From: Pseudohongiella nitratireducens
Lineage (GTDB): Bacteria > Pseudomonadota > Gammaproteobacteria > Pseudomonadales > Pseudohongiellaceae
DNA: 64,000 bases
Assembly: GCF_001642735.1 (NCBI RefSeq)
Contig: NZ_LWHM01000034.1
Location: 254,027 to 318,026, forward strand
Reading direction: 5' to 3'
Below the pieces are notes generated by a model. That model was not told the origin of the DNA, made no database searches, and was given only the letters and a program-made list of their open reading frames with translations. Every line of letters begins with the position of its first letter. Positions within the stretch are counted from its first letter, which is position 1. Positions 18,367 to 27,524 of the stretch are shown in pieces. The translations under genes and the position numbers were made by a program.

Positions 18367-19581
18367 TTAGTCGTACTTGGCCAGTTCCTTTCTGGCGACA
18401 ACACGGCGATGAACTTCATCCGGGCCATCTGCAAGGCGTAATGTTCGCTGAGACGTCCACAGCGCAGCCAGGGGGAAGTCCTGAGAGACACCTGCCGCAC
18501 CATGCATCTGGATCGCACGGTCGATCACCCTCAAAGCCATATTTGGCACCGCTACCTTGATCTGGGAAATTGCATCCCTCGCTGCCTTATTGCCGATGGT
18601 ATCCATCAGATAAGCAGCGCGGAACACCAGCAGGCGGCACATTTCTATTTCAATACGACTGTCAGCAATCACATCGTAGTTACCACCCAGTTCTGCCATG
18701 CGCTTACCGAAAGCTTCTCGGGAAACGGCTCGCTGGCACATCAGTTCCAGTGCCCGCTCTGCAGCTCCAATTGAACGCATGCAGTGGTGGATACGACCCG
18801 GGCCGAGTCGGCCCTGAGAAATCTCAAAACCTCGCCCACGCCCCAAAATCATATTCTCCTTAGGGACACGCACATTCGTAAACTTGATGTGCATGTGACC
18901 ATGCGGTGCATCATCGTGTCCAAACACACACATGGGGCGAAGTACTTCCACACCGTCTGTATCCATCGGTACCAGGATTTGCGACTGGCGGTTGTGCTTC
19001 GGCGCATCAGGGTCAGTAATAACCATCACGATCATGATCTTGCAGCGTGAATCACCTGCACCGGAAATGTAGAACTTTTCACCGTTAATGACCCACTCGT
19101 CACCATCCAGCACGGCAGAAGTGCAAATATTGGTCGCATCCGATGAGGCCACTGCCGGCTCTGTCATGGCAAAAGCAGAACGAATCTCACCGGCAAGCAA
19201 CGGTTCCAGCCATTGCTTCTTTTGCTCCTCGGAACCGTATCGTTCCAGTACTTCCATATTACCGGTGTCTGGCGCGCTACAGTTAAAAGACTCCGAAGCC
19301 AGTCGGCTTCGTCCCATAATTTCTGCCAGGTGCGCATATTCGAGGTTACTGATACCCGCACCACCCTGACTTTTGGGCAGAAAATAATTCCACATACCCA
19401 TGGAGCGGGCCTTGTTTTTCAAGCCTTCCAAAATTTCAGCCTGACGTGGTGTGTGTGACCAGCGGTCACCGACACTGACTTCAGCTTGATATTCAGCCTC
19501 AACTGCAGCTACTTCAACATCAACGAATTCGCGAATTTTCTCGCGAACCTGCTGCATTTCTTCAGAAAGTCCCAGATTCAT
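18367..19581 (-). CDS. Acyl-CoA dehydrogenase
   Basis: FAD-dependent acyl-CoA dehydrogenase that makes the 2,3-enoyl-CoA and hands electrons to ETF. Visible features: the family signature [16 protein letters not shown], the substrate-binding stretch [16 protein letters not shown], and the C-terminal [16 protein letters not shown] and [19 protein letters not shown], where the last block is typical of the ACAD10/11-like group. ATG 19581 has AGAGGGA upstream; the frame extends to 19614 but that start is unlikely. It is the last of four same-strand genes (MDR reductase, two SDRs, this gene), which probably form a catabolic operon. Chain-length preference cannot be read. Confidence 0.92.
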   Translation of the reverse strand: MNLGLSEEMQQVREKIREFVDVEVAAVEAEYQAEVSVGDRWSHTPRQAEILEGLKNKARSMGMWNYFLPKSQGGAGISNLEYAHLAEIMGRSRLASESFNCSAPDTGNMEVLERYGSEEQKKQWLEPLLAGEIRSAFAMTEPAVASSDATNICTSAVLDGDEWVINGEKFYISGAGDSRCKIMIVMVITDPDAPKHNRQSQILVPMDTDGVEVLRPMCVFGHDDAPHGHMHIKFTNVRVPKENMILGRGRGFEISQGRLGPGRIHHCMRSIGAAERALELMCQRAVSREAFGKRMAELGGNYDVIADSRIEIEMCRLLVFRAAYLMDTIGNKAARDAISQIKVAVPNMALRVIDRAIQMHGAAGVSQDFPLAALWTSQRTLRLADGPDEVHRRVVARKELAKYD

Positions 19582-19622
19582 AGCAATCCCTCTTAATCTA
19601 TTATTCAGCCACAAAATGCAGC

Positions 19623-20387
19623 TTAACCAGTAATGGTGCCACCACCGTCAACAACGATGGTCTGCCCGGTTGTAAAGCTCCCTGCGTCAGAGGCCAGATA
19701 GATAGCTGCACCAGCAATCTCATCAGGCTCACCAATACGGCGTAAGGGATATTTGGAGACGGTTTGTTTATAAGTTTCCGGGTTCTCCCAAAGTGCCCTG
19801 GCAAAGTCTGTGCGAATCAACCCTGGCGCGATGCAATTTACCCGGATATTGCTGGGGCCCCATTCAACGGCCAGGTTTCTGGCAATTTGCATGTCTGCGG
19901 CCTTGGAAATGCCGTAAGCCCCCAACACATCACTACCTTTCAGACCCGCGATAGAAGAGACAATAATGGCTGCGCCGCCACCATTTTCTGCCATTCCCGG
20001 CAGTACCATCTGACATAAGCGATGAGCACTGCCAATGTTGGAGGACATGATTTTATCGAATGCCTCATCAGGAATGTCCTGCGATTTTCCGTAAAAAGGG
20101 TTCAGCGCCGCATTCACCACGAGAATATCAATACGGCCGAAATGCGAGATAGTGTTATCCACTAGTGCCTGAAGCTGTTCTTTGTAATTGATATTGCAGG
20201 CTTTGGCGAAAGCATTGCCACCAGCCGCCTGAATCTCGGCAGCCACTTCATCACAGGCATCCTGGTTACGACTGGAGACCACAACACTGGCGCCTGATGC
20301 CGCCATCTGCTTGGCAATTGCCTTGCCAATCCCTTTGGTTGACCCCGTTATCAGGGCAACTTTCCCCGTTAAATCGAATAAGCCCAT
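19623..20387 (-). CDS. Short-chain dehydrogenase/reductase (SDR)
   Basis: Classical SDR, 254 residues. The cofactor motif [14 protein letters not shown] is near the N-terminus, NAALNP near 90, and the catalytic tetrad serine and YxxxK appear in IVSSIAGL and YGISKAADM. The C-terminus [16 protein letters not shown] is typical. ATG 20387 has AGAGG close upstream; the in-frame GTG at 20393 is less likely. It precedes the acyl-CoA dehydrogenase by 41 bp on the same strand, suggesting a hydroxyacyl-CoA or related alcohol/ketone step, but the substrate is unknown. Confidence 0.9.
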   Translation of the reverse strand: MGLFDLTGKVALITGSTKGIGKAIAKQMAASGASVVVSSRNQDACDEVAAEIQAAGGNAFAKACNINYKEQLQALVDNTISHFGRIDILVVNAALNPFYGKSQDIPDEAFDKIMSSNIGSAHRLCQMVLPGMAENGGGAAIIVSSIAGLKGSDVLGAYGISKAADMQIARNLAVEWGPSNIRVNCIAPGLIRTDFARALWENPETYKQTVSKYPLRRIGEPDEIAGAAIYLASDAGSFTTGQTIVVDGGGTITG

Positions 20388-20511
20388 GTACACCTCTCGT
20401 CAGATTTTGCCACTTCCTGCCCATGGCATTATTATTGATATAATTTTGATGAATATTTGCACCATCTATTATAACAATGACAAAGGTTACCGGAAAGTTA
20501 TCCTTTAGTCT

Positions 20512-21360
20512 TTAATCTTTCGCCACTGACCAGTTGCGAGGCCCTTTGCTGACATGGGTACCCCCATCAACTGGTATAACAGCACCCGTGGTATAGGCAC
20601 CCGCGCGGGAAACCAGATACAGAAGAACACCAGCGATCTCCTGGGGCTCTCCCACTCTGCCCAGCAAACTCTCGGCAGCGATATCATCACCATATTCACC
20701 GATCACATAATCTGTCATGCGCGAAGGGAAAAAACCCGGGGCAACAGCATTGACCGTTATATGCCGCGCGCCCAGATCGACCGCCAGGGCGCGGGTCAGG
20801 TGGTGAATGGCAGCTTTGCTGGCAGAGTACGCAAAGGTCGGTACCCGCTGGACGATGGGAACCTGTAATCCATCCATGGAACCAATATTGACAATGCGCG
20901 CAGGCGCCTCCGCCGAGGCAGCTCGCTCCAGTGCGGGAAGCAGGTCACGAGACAGCGCAAAGACGGCATTGACATTAGTCGACATGACTTTTTCGAAAGC
21001 ATCATCCGGGTATGAGGCTATGTCGGCGCCCCAATTAGCACCGGCATTATTGACCAGCACCCCAAGACCAGCTGCCCCTGTGACCTGGTTAACGAACTCA
21101 ACCAACCGACCCCGGTCTTCTGCACTGGTCACATCGGCTGCAAACGCCTGACAGTTGCCGTATTGCTTTAAATACTGCAGGGACTCATCGCAACGCACCT
21201 GTTTGCGCGAGGCAATAATGACTGTCACTCCGGCCTGCAATAATGTCTTGGCCATTTGCAGCCCCAGCCCACTACTGCCACCGGTTACCAGGGCATATTT
21301 ACCCTGCACACGAAATAGCTCAGAAGCAGACAGGTCTGTGTCCTGGTGCGCCTTACTCAT
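20512..21360 (-). CDS. Short-chain dehydrogenase/reductase (SDR)
   Basis: Second classical SDR, 282 residues. It shows TGGSSGLGLQMAKTL (cofactor), VNNAGANWGADIA, the serine region IVNIGSMDGLQVP and the YSASKAAIHHL catalytic motif. The pattern resembles gluconate/sorbitol-type and 3-oxoacyl reductase-like SDRs; exact substrate unknown. Its start overlaps the stop of the upstream MDR gene by 8 bp (translational coupling), and it is followed after 124 bp by the other SDR. Confidence 0.9.
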   Translation of the reverse strand: MSKAHQDTDLSASELFRVQGKYALVTGGSSGLGLQMAKTLLQAGVTVIIASRKQVRCDESLQYLKQYGNCQAFAADVTSAEDRGRLVEFVNQVTGAAGLGVLVNNAGANWGADIASYPDDAFEKVMSTNVNAVFALSRDLLPALERAASAEAPARIVNIGSMDGLQVPIVQRVPTFAYSASKAAIHHLTRALAVDLGARHITVNAVAPGFFPSRMTDYVIGEYGDDIAAESLLGRVGEPQEIAGVLLYLVSRAGAYTTGAVIPVDGGTHVSKGPRNWSVAKD

Positions 21361-22387
21361 CAGCCACTTTCACCAGTTGCTTGCCGAAATTTTTCCCTTT
21401 TAACAGCCCCCGGAACAGCTCGGGCGCATTCTCCAGGCCCTCACCAATGGATTCACGATATTTTATTTTGCCACTATTAACCCACTGACCTAGCTTCTCA
21501 GTGGCTTCCTGCCATTGATTCTGCCACTCCGTTACCACAAAAAAACGATGTTCCGGTACATGCTTAGCGGTTTTCAGGATATCGAAAGGAGTCTGCACCT
21601 GAGAGATATCTGTGGCATTGTAATTGGAGATGTATCCACAGATTGGTACTCGTGCACCGGGGTTTAGCAACGGCGCAACCGCACGCGTAACATCACCACC
21701 CACATTCTCAAAATAGATATCAATACCATCTGGACACGCTACCCGTAATTTTTCTGCCAGATCGCCCTCTTTGTAATCCAGGCAATCATCAAACCCGAGA
21801 GTCTCTTTCACATAACGGCACTTTTCTGCACCGCCGGCAATACCGATAGCTTTCAAGCCCATGACTTGTGCCAATTGACCCACCACTGAGCCCACTGCAC
21901 CCGATGCCGCGGCAACCACTAAAGTTTCACCGGGCTTTGGTTTACCGACTTCTGTCAGCCCGAAGTAAGCTGTCCGGCCAGGCATACCAACAACCCCAAG
22001 ATGGGCAGAAAGGGTGCCATTTGCCAAGTCGACCTTCATGACTCGAGGCTCGTCATCATCAACGATAATGTAACGCTGCCAACCTTTATGCACCGTGACA
22101 CAGTCACCTTTTTGATAATGCTGAGACCGGGATTCAACCACAACACCAGCTGTTTCACCGACCATGACGTCACCTATCTGCATGGGTGCAGTATAGGACT
22201 TCACGTCATTCATTCGCCCTCGCATATACGGATCCAGAGACAACCAGATCACTTTTACCATGATCTGGCCCTCTTCCAATACCGGTAGCATTTCTTCCAC
22301 AAACTGAAAGCAGCTATCATCCGGCTCACCCTGAGGGCGCTTCACCATCACAACCTTCTGGTTCATCGTCTGCTGAGTACCTGACAT
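21353..22387 (-). CDS. MDR-family NADP-dependent oxidoreductase (PTGR/CurA-like)
   Basis: Medium-chain reductase of the leukotriene B4 12-hydroxydehydrogenase/CurA/YncB type, which reduces the double bond of enones. Seen: WLSLDPYMRGRMND near the N-terminus, AASGAVGSVVGQLAQVMGLK (NADP-binding loop), and YFENVGGDVTRAVAPLLN, all diagnostic of the family. No zinc ligands are expected or seen. The frame reaches an ATG at 22405; ATG 22387 is preferred because AGGGGG lies just upstream, and a shorter start at 22366 is also possible. First gene of the apparent MDR-SDR-SDR-ACAD operon. Confidence 0.9.
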   Translation of the reverse strand: MSGTQQTMNQKVVMVKRPQGEPDDSCFQFVEEMLPVLEEGQIMVKVIWLSLDPYMRGRMNDVKSYTAPMQIGDVMVGETAGVVVESRSQHYQKGDCVTVHKGWQRYIIVDDDEPRVMKVDLANGTLSAHLGVVGMPGRTAYFGLTEVGKPKPGETLVVAAASGAVGSVVGQLAQVMGLKAIGIAGGAEKCRYVKETLGFDDCLDYKEGDLAEKLRVACPDGIDIYFENVGGDVTRAVAPLLNPGARVPICGYISNYNATDISQVQTPFDILKTAKHVPEHRFFVVTEWQNQWQEATEKLGQWVNSGKIKYRESIGEGLENAPELFRGLLKGKNFGKQLVKVADE

Positions 22388-22464
22388 CATTCCCCCTGAA
22401 TCCATAAATGGTTCATTTCATTTATCATCATTAACGCTGACATACTAGCCCAGCACTACCGGGC

Positions 22465-23682
22465 TCACAAGCCAGACAATGCAGCCTCCAGCCTGGACAT
22501 CCCATCACGCCATTGAACCAACGAAATCGTCAGCGGCGGCAGCAGGCGTAACACACCACCTCGTGTCGGGATCACCAGCAACCCGTTCCTCTGACAGGCT
22601 GCTGTCAGCGCCCATACCAAATCTTGATCATCAGTTCGTAACTGCAGCGCCAGCATCAACCCTTTACCTCTTGCACAGGCAATGCTTTGCGGGTACTTTT
22701 CAGCCAACTGTTCAAGATCATTCAGCGCCTGCTCACCCATCATTGCGGCATGTTCGCTCAGCTTCTGTTCGAGCAGAGTATCCAGCACAGCTTTTGCCAC
22801 AGCACAACTTAAGGGATTTCCACAATACGTCCCACCGTGATCTCCCACCCCCACCTGTTGAGCAATAGCCTGGGTCACAGAGAATGCAGCAAATGGCAGT
22901 CCGCCGGCAATCCCTTTCCCCATCGTCAATATGTCAGGTCTAACTTTATAATCGTCAATGGCAAAAAAATGACCGGTACGACAGAACCCTGTTTGCACCT
23001 CGTCCACAACAAGCAGTGCACCATTCTGGTCACAGAGGCGACGAATCTCCTGGAAAAATTCCGGTGATAGCGCACGCACGCCACCTTCCCCCTGGACAGG
23101 CTCAACGATGACTGCTGCCACGTCGCTGGTAATAGCGTTTTGCAAGCCACTGAAATCCTCTCTTTCCACAAATGAGTGTCCTGACAGGTATGGCAGAAAC
23201 CGCGACGCACTGTTGGTATCACCGGACATAGACAGTGCGGCCAGGGTACGACCATGAAAACTGTCTTTGATAGCCACAACATTAACCCGCCCGGTCACTT
23301 TTCTTGCCAGCTTCACTGCCGCATCGTTAGCTTCAGCACCACTGCTGGCAAAGAATGTTCGATCCAGGCCTGCCGGCAAGACCTGTTGCAAAGATTGCAG
23401 CAGAGCGGCCCGGGCGGGCGAATAAGTAAACCCTGAATTAGGGTTTTGCATGATTTTCCCCGCCTGCTCATGCAGTGCCTGAATCATCGCCGGATGTGAG
23501 TGTCCAAGACAGGTGACTCCCCACCCGGATGTAAAATCGAGATAGGTATTCCCCTGATCGTCCCACACCCAGGCACCCTCGCCTCGCTCTATGACCAAAG
23601 GCAATTTTTGGCATAACATCAGACCAAGGTTATTTTCTGTTTCCATGACATGCATTTTTGTATCTCCGGTTTTTTCAGACAT
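22465..23682 (-). CDS. Class III PLP aminotransferase, acetylornithine/ArgD-like
   Basis: Fold-type I, class III aminotransferase closest in pattern to acetylornithine/succinylornithine aminotransferases. Seen: YLDFTSGWGVTCLGHSHP, the phosphate-binding SSGAEANDAAVKLAR, FHGRTLAALSMSGD, the Asp in LLVVDEVQTGFCRTG, and the PLP-binding lysine in LTMGKGIAGGLPF. Length 405 residues fits. The ATG at 23682 is fixed by GGAGG seven bases upstream. That GGAGG is the 3' arm of a terminator-like hairpin, so both transcription and translation of this gene look conditional. No other arginine gene is adjacent, so the symbol argD is not assigned. Confidence 0.88.
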   Translation of the reverse strand: MSEKTGDTKMHVMETENNLGLMLCQKLPLVIERGEGAWVWDDQGNTYLDFTSGWGVTCLGHSHPAMIQALHEQAGKIMQNPNSGFTYSPARAALLQSLQQVLPAGLDRTFFASSGAEANDAAVKLARKVTGRVNVVAIKDSFHGRTLAALSMSGDTNSASRFLPYLSGHSFVEREDFSGLQNAITSDVAAVIVEPVQGEGGVRALSPEFFQEIRRLCDQNGALLVVDEVQTGFCRTGHFFAIDDYKVRPDILTMGKGIAGGLPFAAFSVTQAIAQQVGVGDHGGTYCGNPLSCAVAKAVLDTLLEQKLSEHAAMMGEQALNDLEQLAEKYPQSIACARGKGLMLALQLRTDDQDLVWALTAACQRNGLLVIPTRGGVLRLLPPLTISLVQWRDGMSRLEAALSGL

Positions 23683-23717
23683 AAAAAAACCTCCGAAGCC
23701 GGGGCCGCGGAGGTTTT
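23683..23717 (-). terminator. Attenuator-like terminator that contains the gene's Shine-Dalgarno
   Basis: On the minus strand AAAACCTCCG (23708-23717) pairs with CGGAGGTTTT (23686-23695), giving a 10-bp stem with a 12-nt loop, followed by seven T residues that run directly into the aminotransferase ATG. The 3' arm GGAGG is also the ribosome-binding site, so the folded hairpin would both terminate transcription and hide the site. Confidence 0.75.
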
Positions 23718-23752
23718 AGAAGTGATTAAGGATTATGAATCAGCTACATTTG

Positions 23753-23887
23753 CTAGTTCAGGTACCTGTCACCAATTGCATACCGCTGCCTGGTAATACG
23801 CGCACGCGCTGCCGCCGCGCGTGCAGACAAACTGGCTGCGGCACGGTAAGCAATCAAAGTACGATATACACTCAACGAATCAGGCAT
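23753..23887 (-). CDS. Possible 44-codon leader peptide, Ala/Arg-rich
   Basis: Small frame starting ATG at 23887 and ending TAG at 23753, about 35 bp upstream of the attenuator-like hairpin. The 44-residue product has 11 Ala and 8 Arg, with a cluster SARAAAARARITRQR at 21-35. No good Shine-Dalgarno is seen upstream. The codons for the Ala/Arg cluster coincide with a perfect GC hairpin (GCACGCGC/GCGCGTGC at 23802-23809 and 23817-23824), so the composition may partly be a by-product of that structure. It could be an attenuation leader for the ArgD-like gene, an unrelated small protein, or chance. Confidence 0.35.
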   Translation of the reverse strand: MPDSLSVYRTLIAYRAAASLSARAAAARARITRQRYAIGDRYLN

Positions 23888-24122
23888 TAAAACTGGAACA
23901 CAATTAATTAAAGAAGATGCGCGAATTTATGTGAATACGGACAGCCTGTCAACCAGCATTTTCAATGAGCACAAAAGCCCGTCGGCACTAACCTACTCTG
24001 ATCATGGGCTAAGTTGCTTGCCGATTAGTACCGACAGACTCTGGCGAAAGCATCTAAAAAAGGTATACTGAAAATAAAGTTTATTGATTCATTGGTAACG
24101 GTTCTCCTTGGGGGGACAACCT

Positions 24123-25595
24123 ATGGCTTCATTAAGAAAAATAAGTATTTACAGCGCATCTGTCGCACTGTTTTTGTGCAGCAGCACCGTTTATTGTGCA
24201 GAGCAAACTGCCTCAAATCCGGCAGCAGAGCTGGACGTGCTGCGCGACGCTGTGTCTGCAACGCGCGCTGAAGAAGGCGCCTACAGCGAAACACTGGTCA
24301 ACGAACTCTCTGCACTGGCTGAAGCACTGCTGGCAACCGGCACTTATGCTGAAGCCGCTGCCGTTATTGATGAACAAATACATATCACCAAAGTTAATGA
24401 CGGGCTTTATACTGACGACCTGATACCAGCCCTGCTCCAGCAACTGGAGCTGGCCGCTGCGCAAAGCGACTGGGAGGCATTGTTTGATCGGCTGAAGCAC
24501 CTGAACTGGTTATTTCAACGCACCGACTTTGCGGGAATCGACACCCGCATAGCCCAAATCAAAACCACCCGTGACTGGTTGCGTCTATTGTTGATTCGCG
24601 GCCCTAGCAGCCTGGAACCCCAATACCTGCTTGAACTCCAGGCACTGGAAGAAGAGGCCCTGTTACTGGCCCAGCAAGGTGGTGCGACGGCAGAGCAGAT
24701 CACGCCACTGATCTATGATGAAGCACTTGCTGAACTATATATCGCACTGGGAATCGCAGCCACGGGTGATACCAGCCGGGCTTTGATTGAACACCAGGAA
24801 GGTGGGCTCACTGCTACGATTCGCTCATCCCGTATCCAGTCGATGACCACGGCATATGATATTGAAAGAGTTTACGGTGCACGCAGCACTACCGCCATCG
24901 ACCGGGTTCATCGCAGCACCATGAGCAAGCACTTTGAACTGATTGAGAGTATTGGCAAAGAATTACGTATCGATCCGGACAATTTACCCGAAGACGCCTC
25001 CCCGGAAACGATCGAAACAGCAGCCATGATCAAGTTATATCAGGGCGATTCCTTATTGCTGAGAGATCAATATGAATTACGGCTTGGTACTCGCGCGGGC
25101 CCGGATCGTGGCTCCAGCAACATCGGTAGTGCTGGCAGGTATTATCGGGAAGCCTGGAATCTCTTTAGACAGGCCGGTTTTGAAGATGATTATCTGAATA
25201 GCTATTTTGCCTGCCCTTCCCGACTGCCATTGCCAGCATTCCTGTTTGCATTGCCAGAGAACCAGGAAGACTGCACCATCGAAGAAAACGGTGTGGTCGA
25301 ATTACCAACCATGGCATTAAAACATGATGGCATTCCCAGTCTCAGTTTTCGTGATTTGCCGACATCAGAACTGATGGGTACCGCCGCTGGCACCCGCGCA
25401 AGATTAAAATTCACATTGGGGCTGAATGGCCAGGCCCGCCGCCTGGATGCAATCAGCAGTGAGCCCGATACCGTTTCAGCCAGGATTCGTGGTCATGAAG
25501 CACTGGAATCCTTACAGTTCCGACCAGCGTTAAGGGATGGTGAGCCTTTGCGGCTGGATCATGTAGAAATCACTATCTACAGCATTGATCGCTAG
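24123..25595 (+). CDS. Exported hypothetical protein, helical repeats plus TonB-C-like end
   Basis: Protein of unknown function, 490 residues. An N-terminal signal peptide is clear (KISIYSASVALFLCSSTVYC-AEQ). The body is rich in alpha-helical, TPR-like segments (LVNELSALAEALLATGTYAE, DLIPALLQQLELAAAQSDWE). The last ~100 residues (RLKFTLGLNGQARRLDAIS, ALESLQFRPALRDGEPL) resemble the TonB C-terminal/energy-transducer fold, but there is no transmembrane anchor plus proline-rich linker. ATG 24123 follows a run of six G; the TTG at 24108 is rejected. It is divergent from the aminotransferase and probably periplasmic. Confidence 0.7.
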   Translation: MASLRKISIYSASVALFLCSSTVYCAEQTASNPAAELDVLRDAVSATRAEEGAYSETLVNELSALAEALLATGTYAEAAAVIDEQIHITKVNDGLYTDDLIPALLQQLELAAAQSDWEALFDRLKHLNWLFQRTDFAGIDTRIAQIKTTRDWLRLLLIRGPSSLEPQYLLELQALEEEALLLAQQGGATAEQITPLIYDEALAELYIALGIAATGDTSRALIEHQEGGLTATIRSSRIQSMTTAYDIERVYGARSTTAIDRVHRSTMSKHFELIESIGKELRIDPDNLPEDASPETIETAAMIKLYQGDSLLLRDQYELRLGTRAGPDRGSSNIGSAGRYYREAWNLFRQAGFEDDYLNSYFACPSRLPLPAFLFALPENQEDCTIEENGVVELPTMALKHDGIPSLSFRDLPTSELMGTAAGTRARLKFTLGLNGQARRLDAISSEPDTVSARIRGHEALESLQFRPALRDGEPLRLDHVEITIYSIDR

Positions 25596-25638
25596 AAAGC
25601 CTTCCTTTCAGCAACCAGGCTACAGCGCTGAATAAACA

Positions 25639-26865
25639 TCACCGCCTAGTCAGCGGCACTACCCCGGACTCCACCAGAGATCTGATTTGCGTCTCATCCA
25701 TTCCCTGTTCCTGCAGTAGCTCAAGGCTGTGCTCACTGAACCTCGGAGGCAGGGTACGCACCTCACCTGGCGTTCGGGAAAACTTGATGGGAATACCAGT
25801 CATTTTGTACCAGTCTTTCTCAACAAACATCTGACGGTGCTTGGTATGCGGGTGCGCAGTCACCTCCGCGGTATTATAGATTGGCCCCGCGGGCAGACCA
25901 GCCGCCAACAGTTTTTCTGCAAGCTGCGCACCGTCAAGCCTGATCAGGCAACTCTCCAACTCTACCTTGAGCGCCTCACGATGTTTGACACGTTCAGCAT
26001 TACTGACAAACCGGGGATCTTCCAGCAAAAATTGTGCATCAATTTCTGTGCACAAACGTGCAAATGCCCGGTTATTTCCGGCGCCGATAAAAATATCGAT
26101 GGTGCGAGTCCTAAATGTTTCATAGGGACAAATGTTTGGATGGGCGTTGCCTGTTGGGACAGGAACCTTCCCAGACAGCCCATAGTTAACAACATGGGGG
26201 TGCATCAACGATACGGCGCAATCGAAAAGCGTCATATCTATATACTGGCCCTGGCCAGATTTTTCGCGCTCATACAGCGCCATCATCACTGCCAGCGCCG
26301 CATAAAGCCCGGTCCCCATATCCACCATGGCCACTCCCAGCCTTGTCGGCGCCCCTCCTTCTTCGCCATTGACGCTAAACCAGCCAGCCATCGCCTGTAC
26401 GATAGCATCATAGCCTGGAGAACCTCCTAAAGGGCCGTCACTGCCAAAACCACTAATACGGCAATGAATCAGTTTGGGGAAACGTTGCGCCAGTACCTGC
26501 TCATAGCCAATGCCCCATTTTTCCATGGTACCTGGCTTATAGTTCTCGATCAGCACATCGGCATCGGACAGTAAATTCAGTAAAATTTCCCGGCCACGCG
26601 ATTGCGTCAGGTCCAGAGCCATCGCGCGTTTGTTACGGTTTACGCCAATAAAATACGCGGCATCTTCTTCATGGAATGGCGGCCCCCAGTCTCTGACCTC
26701 ATCTCCCTGGGGTGGCTCTATTTTGATGATATCTGCGCCGTGATCACCAAGAATCTGGGTACCATAAGGCCCACCCAAAACACGTGTTAAATCTACAATT
26801 TTCAGCCCTGACAGGGTGTAAGCAACCGGCTTATTCTGCTTATCAAAAGGTTGGCTTTTGGTCAC
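25639..26865 (-). CDS. CaiB/BaiF-family (class III) CoA-transferase
   Basis: Second class III CoA-transferase in the window, 408 residues. LSGLKIVDLTRVLGGPYGTQ is the family N-terminus, YFIGVNRNKRAMALDL follows, and Asp182 in AMVDMGTGLYAA occupies the catalytic aspartate position. It is only distantly similar to the one at 12.3 kb, so it is not a recent duplicate. The start is GTG at 26865, supported by AGGAGG close upstream. It follows ubiC on the same strand with a 34-bp gap, but a metabolic link to ubiC is not evident. Substrate unknown. Confidence 0.9.
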   Translation of the reverse strand: MTKSQPFDKQNKPVAYTLSGLKIVDLTRVLGGPYGTQILGDHGADIIKIEPPQGDEVRDWGPPFHEEDAAYFIGVNRNKRAMALDLTQSRGREILLNLLSDADVLIENYKPGTMEKWGIGYEQVLAQRFPKLIHCRISGFGSDGPLGGSPGYDAIVQAMAGWFSVNGEEGGAPTRLGVAMVDMGTGLYAALAVMMALYEREKSGQGQYIDMTLFDCAVSLMHPHVVNYGLSGKVPVPTGNAHPNICPYETFRTRTIDIFIGAGNNRAFARLCTEIDAQFLLEDPRFVSNAERVKHREALKVELESCLIRLDGAQLAEKLLAAGLPAGPIYNTAEVTAHPHTKHRQMFVEKDWYKMTGIPIKFSRTPGEVRTLPPRFSEHSLELLQEQGMDETQIRSLVESGVVPLTRR

Positions 26866-26899
26866 ACTGCCTCCTGAGGTAAATGGTATCCCTAAACGA

Positions 26900-27451
26900 T
26901 CACTGGCTAGTCAGTTGCGCCAGCGCAGCCGGCATAGCGGGCCAGAAAAATTCGGCAACCAGTATGGGCTTTTTCGCAAGATAAAACAAAGAACGCCGAC
27001 CCCAGATTTCGTCGTTTAGTCGTGTCACCTCCATTTCACCACGCTGCAAACCGGATTGATGGAAAAGGAAACGCCCCAGCGGCTTAGTCTTGAGACACAC
27101 TAATTGCCTGCCTGCGCCCACCAGACTGCTATATGGAATAAGCGAATGGGCAGCTACCCAGGGTTGACCATAGAGACAAAGCTGAACGCGACGACTCCAC
27201 ATCAGTTGCGTGACCTTGTCCTGGGAAAAGACCCGCATCTGGCGCATACCGGCAAAACACCAGCCTTCATCAATCACATTTACACGGAAAGTGCCTGCAG
27301 AGAGGCGGTCGAGTCGTTCAGTTAACGAGCCAGAGTCAAGTAACCACTCTCGCCAAAATGCGTCCGGGCGGACCGACAGTTGGTGGCAAGGTCGCCACAG
27401 GGTAGGTGCATCGGCGCGAGCCAGACGGGTTAACGTGTTTATATCATTCAC
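26900..27451 (-). CDS. ubiC: Chorismate pyruvate-lyase
   Basis: Cytosolic enzyme that removes pyruvate from chorismate to give 4-hydroxybenzoate, the ring precursor of ubiquinone. The 183-residue product has the UbiC pattern: LLDSGSLTERL at about 38-48, RQMRVFSQDKVTQLMWSRRV, PWVAAHSLIP, KPLGRFLF and the C-terminal WGRRSLFYLAKKPILVAEFF ending in WPA. The start is GTG at 27451 without a strong ribosome-binding site. ubiA, often next to ubiC, is absent. It lies downstream of the OmpA-family gene, separated by a strong terminator. Confidence 0.9.
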   Translation of the reverse strand: MNDINTLTRLARADAPTLWRPCHQLSVRPDAFWREWLLDSGSLTERLDRLSAGTFRVNVIDEGWCFAGMRQMRVFSQDKVTQLMWSRRVQLCLYGQPWVAAHSLIPYSSLVGAGRQLVCLKTKPLGRFLFHQSGLQRGEMEVTRLNDEIWGRRSLFYLAKKPILVAEFFWPAMPAALAQLTSQ

Positions 27452-27461
27452 ATATCAATCC

Positions 27462-27503
27462 AAAAAAGCTCTCGCGCGCCTGATGGCACACGAGAGCTTT
27501 GAT
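27462..27503 (-). terminator. Terminator after the OmpA-family gene
   Basis: Perfect 10-bp stem AAAGCTCTCG (27465-27474) with CGAGAGCTTT (27491-27500), followed on the minus strand by a T tract. It lies about 25 bp after the OmpA-family stop codon. Confidence 0.88.
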
Positions 27504-27524
27504 ACTGCTGTACTGCCTGTCAGC

